The position numbers were made by a program, and so were the translations under genes. From Prauserella marina (GTDB lineage Bacteria; Actinomycetota; Actinomycetes; Mycobacteriales; Pseudonocardiaceae): a stretch of 64,000 nt of DNA. This document shows positions 1 to 7,014 of the stretch, in pieces. The stretch covers positions 62,001-126,000 of the forward strand of contig NZ_CP016353.1 in the NCBI RefSeq assembly GCF_002240355.1. The letters are read 5' to 3'. Position 1 is the stretch's first letter, and each line of letters starts with the position of its first letter. A model generated the notes under the pieces. The model ran no database searches. It was not told where the DNA came from and saw nothing but the letters and a program-made list of their open reading frames with translations.

Positions 1-315
1 GATCAGGTCGTCGAGCGCCCACGGCGAATCCAGGCTGTTCACGCGGGTCCAGAGCTGAGTGGAGCCGAAATCGGTGCCCTTCGCGATGCGCACCAGCCCC
101 TCGCGGGCAGCGGTCTTCCGATCGGCCCTCACCGCGTCTTCGAGGTTGCCGAGCAGCACGTCGACCTTCGGCGCCAGATCGGGAACCTTCGTCGCCATCT
201 TCTCGTTGCTCGGATCGAAAAAATGGATCATCCGGGACGGAAGGGCAGGAACCTGCCTTACCGGCTCCGGTGCGCCCACGGCGAGCGGGGCGAAGAAGTC
301 CTTCGGCGAGCGCAT
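1..315 (-). CDS. HpcH/HpaI aldolase family CoA-ester lyase (malyl-CoA lyase-like), 3' part cut by window edge
   Basis: Only the first 105 codons are present; the gene runs off the left edge. The start is ATG at 315-313, preceded by GGAGG four bases upstream. The N-terminal text includes SRMIHFFDPSNEKM and VDVLLGNLEDAV, the opening strands of the CitE/HpcH TIM barrel of (S)-malyl-CoA / beta-methylmalyl-CoA / citryl-CoA lyases, which split CoA thioesters with a divalent metal. The motif DVLLGNLEDAV matches the usual D-x-x-x-x-D-L-E-D-A-V region. The substrate cannot be fixed from this fragment. Assignment to the family is secure; malyl-CoA lyase is the likeliest member. Confidence 0.8.
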   Translation of the reverse strand, partial: MRSPKDFFAPLAVGAPEPVRQVPALPSRMIHFFDPSNEKMATKVPDLAPKVDVLLGNLEDAVRADRKTAAREGLVRIAKGTDFGSTQLWTRVNSLDSPWALDDLI

Positions 316-645
316 CGATCCTCCAGCACTGGCGGTCAACTCTTGCGGCGGTCCCGACTCGCAAGCGACCCTATCCCGGGTCGCCGGGTCGTCGCTGCGG
401 TACACGTCACGGCCACTCCACTCTGCGCACAACCGCTTGGCTGCTCGTCACCCATCCGGCAGCACCGTCGGACTGAACTCTCATGACCGCCCACCGACCG
501 ATCACCGACCGTTGGGCGCCGCCGATCGCAGACGCACCTCCAGCCCGCAGACCTGGCGCTTTCCCGCTGGTACCTAAGTTATGTGCCGTTTTGCGTGGCA
601 CGCAGAACGGCCGAGTCGCAGAAGCAGCAGAGGGAGGCGGACTTC
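316..645. other. 330-bp intergenic region between divergent genes
   Basis: This stretch holds the promoters of the CoA-ester lyase (minus) and the unknown protein (plus). A TAGGGT -10-like element lies on the minus strand near 372-377. A small hairpin (GTGCC/GGCAC) lies around 582-600 ahead of the downstream gene. Short open frames here lack ribosome sites and coding bias, so no gene is called. Confidence 0.4.
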
Positions 646-1287
646 GTGGCGGTTACACCCGGACAGACCGCGGTGCCGAGTGGGTCAAACGGAACCAGGT
701 CGATTCCGAGCCGAATGGTCGCGCCGATCGAATTGCCGGCAGGTGTCGACGAGCTTGCCGCCGAGGCGGCGGCGCAGCTTGGCTGGGAGGGCGATCTACT
801 CCCGGCCATGAAGCTGTTCGGCCGCACTGTTTATGTCGTGGCCAACCTCAGCGCCGAGGCGCACGCCGAGCGGATTGCCCTTGGTATCGATCCCGTTGCC
901 GACAAGGCCACCGTCTCCACCTGGACGTGGCCGGAACTCGCCGCGAGTGCCCCGCCCGCGGCCGCCGAGATCGTCGGTGTCCTCGCCGTGGCGAGGCACT
1001 GGAGGACAGGACTTGCCGCGACCGTGCCGTTCGCGAGGTACGGCGACGCGGCCATGGTGCTCCCGCGCTCCGCGACGCTGAGCCACGACTACGTCGACAA
1101 CTGCCTGCCGAGGGCGAGGGCCTACGGACTCGCCGTCGTCACCGCGGACGAGAACGCGGTTGTCGATCTCGACCTCGAGGGCAGGTCCGAGCGCATCCTG
1201 CTGGGTGGCGACGCGGTGTCCCGGTGGGTGAATGAGATGGTTTACGAACAACTCGTCGCGCTGGAGTGTGCTGCCGCGGCCGAGTGA
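646..1287 (+). CDS. Conserved hypothetical protein, 213 aa
   Basis: No family is recognised. GTG at 646 is chosen over the in-frame ATG at 583 because AGGGAGG lies at 631-637, eight bases upstream. The product is soluble, Ala-rich and acidic, with no signal peptide or membrane segment. The middle (GLAATVPFARYGDAAMVLPRS) and end (GDAVSRWVNEMVYEQLVAL) look like folded alpha/beta protein with ordinary codon use for the window, so the gene is probably real. It ends 19 bases before the next gene, which has its own leaderless promoter, so cotranscription is possible but not needed. Confidence 0.7.
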   Translation: MAVTPGQTAVPSGSNGTRSIPSRMVAPIELPAGVDELAAEAAAQLGWEGDLLPAMKLFGRTVYVVANLSAEAHAERIALGIDPVADKATVSTWTWPELAASAPPAAAEIVGVLAVARHWRTGLAATVPFARYGDAAMVLPRSATLSHDYVDNCLPRARAYGLAVVTADENAVVDLDLEGRSERILLGGDAVSRWVNEMVYEQLVALECAAAAE

Positions 1288-1293
1288 CGCCGT

Positions 1294-1299
1294 TAGGCT
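1294..1299 (+). promoter_or_regulatory. -10 element TAGGCT, leaderless start
   Basis: TAGGCT fits the actinobacterial TANNNT -10 and ends seven bases before ATG 1307, which puts the transcription start at or beside the start codon. No ribosome site precedes this ATG. Confidence 0.5.
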
Positions 1300-1306
1300 C
1301 GGATAC

Positions 1307-1960
1307 ATGCGAGTCGTCATTGCCGGTGGACATGGAAAAATCGCGCTGCTGCTGGAGAAGAAGCTCGCGGCGAACGGAGATGTCGCTGTCGGCATCATTC
1401 GTAATGTCGAGCAGGCCGCTGACATCCGTGAAGTCAGTGCGGAACCGGCCGTTCTCGATCTGGAGAACGCCGACCTCGACGAGGTAGTGCAAGTGCTGTC
1501 CGGTGCCGACGCGGCCGTGTTCGCCGCCGGTGCCGGGCCTGGCAGTGGAACGGCGAGGAAGGACACCGTCGACCGTGCCGCGGCCGTGTTGTTCGCGGAA
1601 GCCGCCGAACGCGCCGGTGTGCTGAGGTTCGTGCAAATCAGCGCGATGGGTACGGACGGCCCTATCGATCCCGAGGCTGTCGGCGAGGTGTTCGCGGCGT
1701 ACCTGCACGCGAAGGCAGCCGCCGAAGCGGATCTGCGGGCGAGGAAGCTGGACTGGACCATTCTGCGTCCGGGACGGCTGACCGACGATCCCGGAACCGG
1801 AAGCGTGCGCCTTGGCGATTCCGTTCCGCGTGGTGATGTCCCGAGGGAGGACGTTGCCGCCGTGGTTGCCGAACTCTTGTCCGACACCGTCGCGACGCGG
1901 CGGACCCTTGAGTTGACCGGGGGCAATACCCCGGTGCAGGAAGCAGTGGCCCGCGTCTGA
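1307..1960 (+). CDS. NAD(P)H-binding SDR-like reductase, 217 aa
   Basis: Atypical short-chain dehydrogenase of the NAD(P)H-binding (YwnB / BVR-B-like) type. The protein starts MRVVIAGGHGKIALLL, a Rossmann glycine motif at residues 7-11, followed by a strand-turn with charged residues that select the cofactor. VQISAMGTDG near the middle and LDWTILRPGRLTDDP later are hallmark segments of this group, where the Ser and the LRPG loop line the active site. The start at 1307 is favoured over an upstream in-frame GTG because the protein then begins directly with the first beta strand and a -10 box sits seven bases upstream. Substrate unknown. Confidence 0.85.
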   Translation: MRVVIAGGHGKIALLLEKKLAANGDVAVGIIRNVEQAADIREVSAEPAVLDLENADLDEVVQVLSGADAAVFAAGAGPGSGTARKDTVDRAAAVLFAEAAERAGVLRFVQISAMGTDGPIDPEAVGEVFAAYLHAKAAAEADLRARKLDWTILRPGRLTDDPGTGSVRLGDSVPRGDVPREDVAAVVAELLSDTVATRRTLELTGGNTPVQEAVARV

Positions 1961-1974
1961 CGCGTGGCTCGTGC

Positions 1975-2075
1975 GCGAGTCCTGCACTCAGGCCAGCGAG
2001 TTCTGCACTCAGGCGCGCGAGATCCGCACTCGGGTAGGCGAGTTCCGCACTCGGGTAGGCGACATCCGCGGTGCT
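1975..2075. repeat. 21-bp tandem repeat, four full units plus a degenerate fifth
   Basis: Units start at 1975, 1996, 2017, 2038 and (decayed) 2059 with consensus GCGAGTTCYGCACTCRGGT followed by two variable bases. The array lies just after the reductase stop and ends about 100 bp before the stop of the convergent oxidase gene. The period of 21 keeps a reading frame open, but there is no start site or coding bias. Such GAGTT-CTGCACTC tandem elements are, as far as I recall, scattered between genes in Pseudonocardiaceae. Confidence 0.75.
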
Positions 2076-2176
2076 GCGAATGGAACACGCCCACCAGCAC
2101 CTGAAGCCCCGCAACCACAGTCCCGACACCGGCCAAACGCGACACCCAACTCCGACACCCGCCAAACCCACAGCGG

Positions 2177-3487
2177 CTAAGGGGTTTTCGCGCCGAGCAC
2201 GCGATCCAGGTAAGCATTGGTGAACACGCGTTCTGGGTCCACTTCGTCGCGCACCCGACCGAAGTCCGCGAACCGTGGGTAGCGTTCGCCGAGCACGGAA
2301 GCGTCCACATTGTGCAGTTTTCCCCAGTGGGGGCGGCCACCTACCGCGCCCGCGATGTCGTTGAATGCCGCGAAGTACTCGCGATAGGGCATTCCCCGAT
2401 ACTGGTGAATCGCGATGTAGGCCGAATCCCTGCCGTACGCGGTCGAGAGCCAGATGTCGTCGGCCGCGGCGACTCGGACCTCGACGGGAAACGCCACCGG
2501 GTCGGCCAGCCGAGCCACGGCCGCCTTGAGTTCCCTCAGTACGTCGTGCACCGCCGCGCGAGGGACCGCGAACTCCGACTCGACGAACCGCACGGCACGA
2601 TGCGTCGCGAAAACCCGATGGGACACGTCGCTGTAGTCGCGCGCCGACAGCACTGATGACGCGAAGCTGCCGAGCCCGGGCACGAGTCTCGGTGCCGCCC
2701 TGCCCAGCCTGCACAGGGTGCCGAACGCGGCGTTCTCCATGACCGTGTAGTCGACGAACCGCCTGGCCCGCGACAACGGGCGGGCCTCGACCCCGCTTTC
2801 CTCTCGATTGTTCCGCTTGACCAGCGCGTTCTTCCCGTAGGGGAACCAGTAGAACTCGAAGTGGTCGTTGTTGTCGGCGTACTCGTCGAAGCGGTCCAGT
2901 ACCTCGGCGAAGGGTTCGGGGCGTTCCCGCGCGGCGAGTAGATAAGCGGGTTCACAGCGCAGGGTCACCGTGCTGATCACCCCCAGAGCCCCGAGCCCGA
3001 CGCGCGCTGCGTCGAAAAGCTCGGGCCGGTTGTCGGCGGAGCAGACCACCACGGAGCCGTCGGCCAGCACCAGTTCGAGTGCGGCGACCTGGGTAGCCAG
3101 CCCGCCGTACCTGGCACCTGTTCCGTGTGTCCCCGTCGAGATCGCGCCCGCGATCGTTTGCGCGTCGATGTCGCCGAGGTTGGTCATGGCGAGGCCGAGC
3201 GCGTCCAGTTGGACGTTGAGTTCGCGCAGCGTGGTGCCCGAACGCACCGTGACGAGGCCGGTCGTGGCGTCTGCCTCGACGATGCCCCTCCAACCGGTGA
3301 GGTCGATGGCCTCGGAGCCGGGAACGCCGATGGCGGTGAACGAATGCCCACTGCCGAGTGGCCGGACCCGCCCGCCCTTCGCTGTCGTCGCGGCGACGAT
3401 GTCGGCGATCTGCGCGGCGTCTCGCGGGCGATGGATGTGGCGGGGGCGAGCGACCTCGGTTCCGGCCCAGTTGGTCCACGTCGTCAC
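2177..3487 (-). CDS. FAD-binding D-arabinono-1,4-lactone oxidase family protein, 436 aa
   Basis: VAO-fold flavoprotein that oxidises an aldonolactone or related sugar/polyol with FAD. The N-terminal PCMH FAD domain spans about residues 1-180 and shows PLGSGHSFTAI and SGTTLRELN; the pyrophosphate-binding GAISTGTHGTG lies near 115-125. The C-terminal ALO domain carries HWGKLH (residues around 400), the conserved His-Trp-x-Lys of aldonolactone oxidases. Length is normal for actinobacterial members. GTG at 3487 has GGGAG seven bases upstream. It is divergent from the PLP enzyme at 3583 with 95 bp between starts. Substrate not predictable. Confidence 0.9.
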   Translation of the reverse strand: MTTWTNWAGTEVARPRHIHRPRDAAQIADIVAATTAKGGRVRPLGSGHSFTAIGVPGSEAIDLTGWRGIVEADATTGLVTVRSGTTLRELNVQLDALGLAMTNLGDIDAQTIAGAISTGTHGTGARYGGLATQVAALELVLADGSVVVCSADNRPELFDAARVGLGALGVISTVTLRCEPAYLLAARERPEPFAEVLDRFDEYADNNDHFEFYWFPYGKNALVKRNNREESGVEARPLSRARRFVDYTVMENAAFGTLCRLGRAAPRLVPGLGSFASSVLSARDYSDVSHRVFATHRAVRFVESEFAVPRAAVHDVLRELKAAVARLADPVAFPVEVRVAAADDIWLSTAYGRDSAYIAIHQYRGMPYREYFAAFNDIAGAVGGRPHWGKLHNVDASVLGERYPRFADFGRVRDEVDPERVFTNAYLDRVLGAKTP

Positions 3488-3569
3488 GGTGCGCTCCCAC
3501 GTTGGATCGGTAACCCCAGCCGGACCACACGATAAGTGAACACAATTCGCGTTTCAAGCTGTGCCGGGC

Positions 3570-3575
3570 TACCGT
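3570..3575 (+). promoter_or_regulatory. -10 element TACCGT, leaderless start
   Basis: TACCGT ends seven bases before GTG 3583, and TTCGCG lies 18 bp further upstream as a possible -35. This supports GTG 3583 rather than GTG 3574 as start. Confidence 0.45.
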
Positions 3576-3582
3576 GAGCGCT

Positions 3583-4770
3583 GTGACCACGGCGAACGGC
3601 ACGGCCTACGACTTGGCGACGAAGGATCTCGATCCGCCGCTGGCGATCGTCGACCTGCGGGCCTTCGATGCCAACGCCGGCGATCTCGTGCGGCGTGCCG
3701 GTGGCGCGCCCATCAGGGTCGCGAGCAAGTCGGTGCGCTGTCGTGCCCTGCTGTCCCGCGTACTCGATCGCCCCGGTTTCGAAGGTCTGCTCAGCTACTC
3801 GCTCGCCGAGGCTTTGTGGCTGTTCGACAACGGCACGAGCACCGACATCGTCGTCGCCTACCCATCCGTCGACAGGGCGGCTCTGCGTGTTCTCGCGGCC
3901 GATCCAGCCGCGAGATCGGCCGTGACGATCATGGTGGATTCGGTGGCACACCTTGATTTTGTCGATGCGGCGCTCGGAACCGACCACCCACCGATCAGGG
4001 TCTGCCTCGAACTCGACGTCTCGTGGCGCCCGCTGCCCGGCGCCCACATCGGTTCGCTCCGCTCGCCCGTGTTCACCCCGAGGCAGATCGGCGCATTGGC
4101 GCGTGCCGTGGTCGCTCGCCCCGGCTTCCGGCTGGTGGGCGTCATGGCCTACGAAGGGCAGATCGCCGGCATTCCGGATGGCGCGCGCGGCATCAAGGGC
4201 GAGGTCATCCGCTGGATGCAACGCAGGTCCGCGGCCGAGCTCGCCCTCAGGAGAGCTGCGGCGATAGCGGCTGTCCGTGAGGTCGCCGACCTGGAGTTCG
4301 TCAATGGTGGGGGTACGGGCAGCCTGGAAACCACCAGCACCGAACCGGTGATCACGGACATCGCGGCCGGTTCCGGCCTGATTGGCTCGACGCTGTTTTC
4401 CCAGTACTCGCGGTTCGCGCCGCAACCGGCGGCCTTGTTTGCGTTGCCGGTGGTTCGCAGGCCGGGTCGTACCACGGCGACCGTGTTCTCGGGTGGGTAT
4501 GTCGCGTCGGGACAGGCGAGCCCTTCGCGGTTGCCGACGCCCTATTTGCCTGCCGGTCTGCGGTTGCGTGGGGCCGAGGGCGCGGGCGAGGTACAGACAC
4601 CCTTGACCGGCCCCGCCGCTCGCCGGTTGAGCATCGGCGACCGGGTGTGGTTCCGGCACGCCAAGGCAGGCGAACTCGCCGAACGGTTCACCCACTATCA
4701 CCTGGTGGACGGTGACCGGGTCGAGCAAACCGTGCCGACGTATCGCGGTGAGGGAAAGTCCTTCGGCTGA
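3583..4770 (+). CDS. PLP-dependent amino acid deaminase/aldolase, 395 aa
   Basis: Fold-type III PLP enzyme related to D-threonine aldolase, D-serine deaminase and the alanine racemase N-terminal barrel. The opening DPPLAIVDLRAFDANA and the following RVASKSVRC contain the Lys expected to hold PLP. The C-terminal part has GDRVWFRHAKAGELAERF, the beta domain with the metal-binding His/Cys region typical of the D-threonine aldolase-like group. GTG 3583 is preferred to GTG 3574 because of the -10 box. The divergent partner is a sugar-lactone oxidase; this pairing may be functional but is only inferred. Substrate probably a D-amino acid. Confidence 0.82.
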   Translation: MTTANGTAYDLATKDLDPPLAIVDLRAFDANAGDLVRRAGGAPIRVASKSVRCRALLSRVLDRPGFEGLLSYSLAEALWLFDNGTSTDIVVAYPSVDRAALRVLAADPAARSAVTIMVDSVAHLDFVDAALGTDHPPIRVCLELDVSWRPLPGAHIGSLRSPVFTPRQIGALARAVVARPGFRLVGVMAYEGQIAGIPDGARGIKGEVIRWMQRRSAAELALRRAAAIAAVREVADLEFVNGGGTGSLETTSTEPVITDIAAGSGLIGSTLFSQYSRFAPQPAALFALPVVRRPGRTTATVFSGGYVASGQASPSRLPTPYLPAGLRLRGAEGAGEVQTPLTGPAARRLSIGDRVWFRHAKAGELAERFTHYHLVDGDRVEQTVPTYRGEGKSFG

Positions 4771-4794
4771 CCAGTTCATCGGCACCTGTGTCCC

Positions 4795-4832
4795 GAAGCT
4801 GTCCACAGTCACAGGTGACTGTGGACAGCTTC
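4795..4832. terminator. Perfect 18-bp inverted repeat between convergent genes
   Basis: Arms 4795-4812 and 4815-4832 are exactly complementary with a two-base loop (AG). It lies between the stop at 4770 (plus) and the stop at 4839 (minus), the place for a bidirectional terminator. There is no T-tract, which is common for actinobacterial terminators. The arms contain TGTCCACAG, similar to a DnaA box, probably by chance. Confidence 0.6.
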
Positions 4833-4838
4833 TGTGGA

Positions 4839-5477
4839 CTACTCGCCGAACTTGCTTGCCAAATAGCCCTTGATCAGGGCCTTTGTCTCCGATACGACCT
4901 CGGGATCACCCTGTGGATCAATGCGGAACGCCAGGTTCAGCAATCCGTCGGCCGCCTCGACGGCGATGGAGATCGGCAGGGTCACCTGCTCCACCGGCAG
5001 GTTGACGTGGGTGGTCACCAGGTTCGCCAGCGAATCGGTGATGACCCGGTTGTTGGTGCGATGGTCGTCGAGCAACCGAATGTCCACAACGTCCCCGAAG
5101 TGGACCTTCGAAAACCCGGGGATCCTGCGGTGCATGTCGAGGTAGATATCCAGCAGGGAGTCGACGACGTCCCACCAGTGCTGGTGATCAAGAGTGCTGA
5201 GCCGCTCACTGACGGCCGCGACGAAGCACTCCAGATTGCGTTGTGTCAGAGCCTGGATAACGGCTCGCTTGTCGGGGAAAAACTGGTAGAGCGAACCCAC
5301 CGCCACACCGGCCCGCTTAGCGATCAAGGTGGTGGTCAGCGCTTCGTAGCCGATTTCTTCGAGTAGTTCGGCGCTCGCGTCGAGCATTCGTTCGACACGC
5401 TTCGCGCTGCGCTGCTGAACCGGCTGCCGGCGCAGTGGGGTCGCTTCGGGTGTCTTCACTGCCTGGTTGTCGGACAC
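4839..5477 (-). CDS. TetR family transcriptional regulator, 212 aa
   Basis: DNA-binding repressor. The TetR N-terminal domain spans about residues 20-68: ERMLDASAELLEEIGYEALTT, then LIAKRAGVAVGSLYQFFPDKRAVI with the recognition helix VGSLYQFF. The C-terminal ligand domain is TetR_C-like with a long helical region. GTG 5477 is chosen over the ORF start at 5549 because GAGGAG lies six bases upstream and residues before it look non-coding. It converges on the PLP enzyme, and its 5' side faces a 400-bp gap with a large dyad, so it may control itself. Ligand and targets unknown. Confidence 0.88.
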   Translation of the reverse strand: MSDNQAVKTPEATPLRRQPVQQRSAKRVERMLDASAELLEEIGYEALTTTLIAKRAGVAVGSLYQFFPDKRAVIQALTQRNLECFVAAVSERLSTLDHQHWWDVVDSLLDIYLDMHRRIPGFSKVHFGDVVDIRLLDDHRTNNRVITDSLANLVTTHVNLPVEQVTLPISIAVEAADGLLNLAFRIDPQGDPEVVSETKALIKGYLASKFGE

Positions 5478-5875
5478 GTAGTGCTCCTCGCTGTGCAGGT
5501 CAGCGACTTTATCGTGCCGGGGACCCGCTTCTCGGTCGAGTGAACACATTGCAACCAGTGATCAACAAAGCACCGCATTTGGGAACCGCGGACCGGTGCC
5601 GGTCGGGGGAGGGGGAGTGCTACGGCACCGGCCCGCGGAGTATCGGGGGCCACACTGTGGCGAAATGAGGGCGGGGTTTCCACAGTTTGCGTTATGCAAT
5701 TGTGTGGCATCGATCTGATCATCAACGTAACCGCGGAATAGCGCATCCGCTAGGGGTTGAGTCACATTTCTTCGATTAATCGCGGTCTGGGACCGACGGC
5801 CGGCTCATCTCGCTCGGGGGTACGGACGAGACGGCCGCCGGTCAGTGGCGAGTGACCTCGCCGTCCAGTGGGTCA
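5478..5875. other. 398-bp intergenic region
   Basis: It separates the TetR start from the stop of the next minus-strand gene. It contains the dyad at 5586-5638 and a lower-GC stretch (about 5690-5790) with no convincing gene. Short frames lack ribosome sites. The low-GC part could hold TetR promoter/operator elements. Confidence 0.4.
5586..5638. repeat. Long imperfect inverted repeat upstream of TetR gene
   Basis: CCGCGG-A-CCGGTGCCG at 5586-5601 pairs with CGGCACCGG-C-CCGCGG at 5623-5638: 15 of 16 bases complementary, with a G-rich 21-base loop. It lies about 110 bp upstream of the TetR start. It could be an operator, an RNA structure or a transcription stop. Confidence 0.5.
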
Positions 5876-6391
5876 TCATCGGGCGGGGGATCCCGCGATG
5901 ACGTGCCGGGGACCCGGCGGGGAGACCAGCGCGTGCCTGCCGGACTGCTGCTGCGCGACCGGCCGGTTCTCGGCCGGCGGGGGGACCGCGTGAGATTGCT
6001 GTGCAGCAGAACCGGCCTGCGCGGGCCGGCGACGCCCCTTGCGTCGTGCTTCTTGCTGGGGCGCCAACCCACCCGCGACAAGATGCTCGTGCGCGACCTG
6101 CCAAACCGAGCAGGGTGCCTTGCACTTGTGCCAACGGGTGGAGCATGTGGGGCAGTCACCGCGCTCGTCAGGCTCGTGTGCCTGGAGCATGGCCCGCCAA
6201 CCTTCGGTCAGTCGCGGCAACTCCGAGCGTGCCACCGATACCAAAGACGGTGCGTCCGCGCGGTTCGCTAGATCGGAAAGCATGTCGAGGCGTTCCCACA
6301 CGGCATTGCGGAGAACCTGCCCGAGGATCTGATCCACCTGGAACTCACCGTCACCTTTCCGCCATCTTGGCGGCTTCGTTGAGCGCGGCAC
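5876..6391 (-). CDS. Conserved hypothetical protein with Cys/His cluster, up to 171 aa
   Basis: Function unknown. The middle part holds a Cys-rich segment: C-P-T-C, then after six residues W-H-K-C-K-A-P-C, then VWQVAHEHLV, suggesting a small zinc-binding fold. The preceding part is helical (VDQILGQVLRNAVWERLDML). The last 50 residues are Pro/Gln/Arg-rich and probably disordered. The start is uncertain: GTG 6391 overlaps the upstream gene by about 40 bases, while an in-frame GTG about 18 codons later is also possible. It is cotranscribed with 6351-6692. Confidence 0.6.
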   Translation of the reverse strand: MPRSTKPPRWRKGDGEFQVDQILGQVLRNAVWERLDMLSDLANRADAPSLVSVARSELPRLTEGWRAMLQAHEPDERGDCPTCSTRWHKCKAPCSVWQVAHEHLVAGGLAPQQEARRKGRRRPAQAGSAAQQSHAVPPPAENRPVAQQQSGRHALVSPPGPRHVIAGSPAR

Positions 6392-6692
6392 TCAGTTGGC
6401 CGAGTTGACCAGCCGTGAGCCGAGCCGTCTCGCCGGGAGGCCCGACGAGGACCACTTCACCGTCGTCGACGAACACCGTGACGCACCGCTCCCTGCTGAT
6501 GAGGTCGCCGCACTGGACCCGCCACACGACCTGGCCGCCCTCGTGCCTGCGGGCACCGGTCGGTCCTGCCGCCTGCGTCGACGCCGCCGACGACAGAGCC
6601 GGGCGAGGCCTTTCGCCGACCGGGGACCGGCGCACGGCGGTCGTCGTGCCGGTCGCAGCACGTCCTGCTGTGATCGAGTGCACGAACTCCAC
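6351..6692 (-). CDS. Conserved hypothetical protein, about 113 aa
   Basis: Function unknown. The C-terminal half has a clear folded pattern: VVWRVQCGDLISRERCVTVFVDDGEVVLVGPPGETARLTAGQ broken into beta strands, then a helix QLGQLSAALNEA. This kind of strand pair plus 'PPGETARL' helix is seen in small Pseudonocardiaceae proteins next to XRE regulators. The first 40 residues are low-complexity, and the true start may lie inside. Its 3' end overlaps the next gene, so the two are translationally coupled. It is divergent from the XRE regulator at 7015. Confidence 0.6.
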   Translation of the reverse strand: MEFVHSITAGRAATGTTTAVRRSPVGERPRPALSSAASTQAAGPTGARRHEGGQVVWRVQCGDLISRERCVTVFVDDGEVVLVGPPGETARLTAGQLGQLSAALNEAAKMAER

Positions 6693-7014
6693 GTCCTTCT
6701 CCGCTCTCTCCGGGGCGGCTGAGCGCCTCTGGATTCAACGCTTGGTGCTTCTTGTGTTTTCGTCGCTCTTCGTGACTATCCGTGACTGCGTTCTGTGTTC
6801 GGCTGACCACGAAGATCTGAGAACTACATTGCGACGAAAAGAACGGCGAAAGAAGCCTCGGCGAGCGTCATAGCGGCGACCGGCCCGAGTTCCACGTTAA
6901 GCGGTCAATAGAGTTCGCCCCAACCGATCAGCACCCACAAACGGCGTTTCGCACGGTTGAATGGGTGTGCCTACGCTGCTTACCGACGCCCGACAGGACT
7001 GTGGAGGGGCGCAG
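6693..7014. other. 322-bp divergent regulatory region
   Basis: Between the minus-strand unknown pair and the XRE regulator. It has lower GC than its surroundings (roughly 6725-6850) and no convincing gene. TACGCT at 6972-6977 fits a -10 for the regulator. As the space between a DNA-binding regulator and a divergent operon, it is a likely operator region. Confidence 0.45.

Noticed and set aside
1975-2075. Tandem repeat considered as a CRISPR array
   Set aside because: The 21-bp units are directly adjacent without unique spacers, and there are no cas genes nearby. The RecB-like nuclease at 21737 is of the TM0106 type, not Cas4 in a cas operon.
1971-2180. 69-codon frame through the tandem repeat as a gene
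   Set aside because: It stays open only because 21 is a multiple of three. It has no ribosome site or leaderless promoter, and its translation is the repeat itself.
4795-4840. DnaA-box-like TGTCCACAG copies considered as an origin of replication
   Set aside because: Only the arms of one hairpin and one more weak copy; no AT-rich region, dnaA or dnaN nearby.
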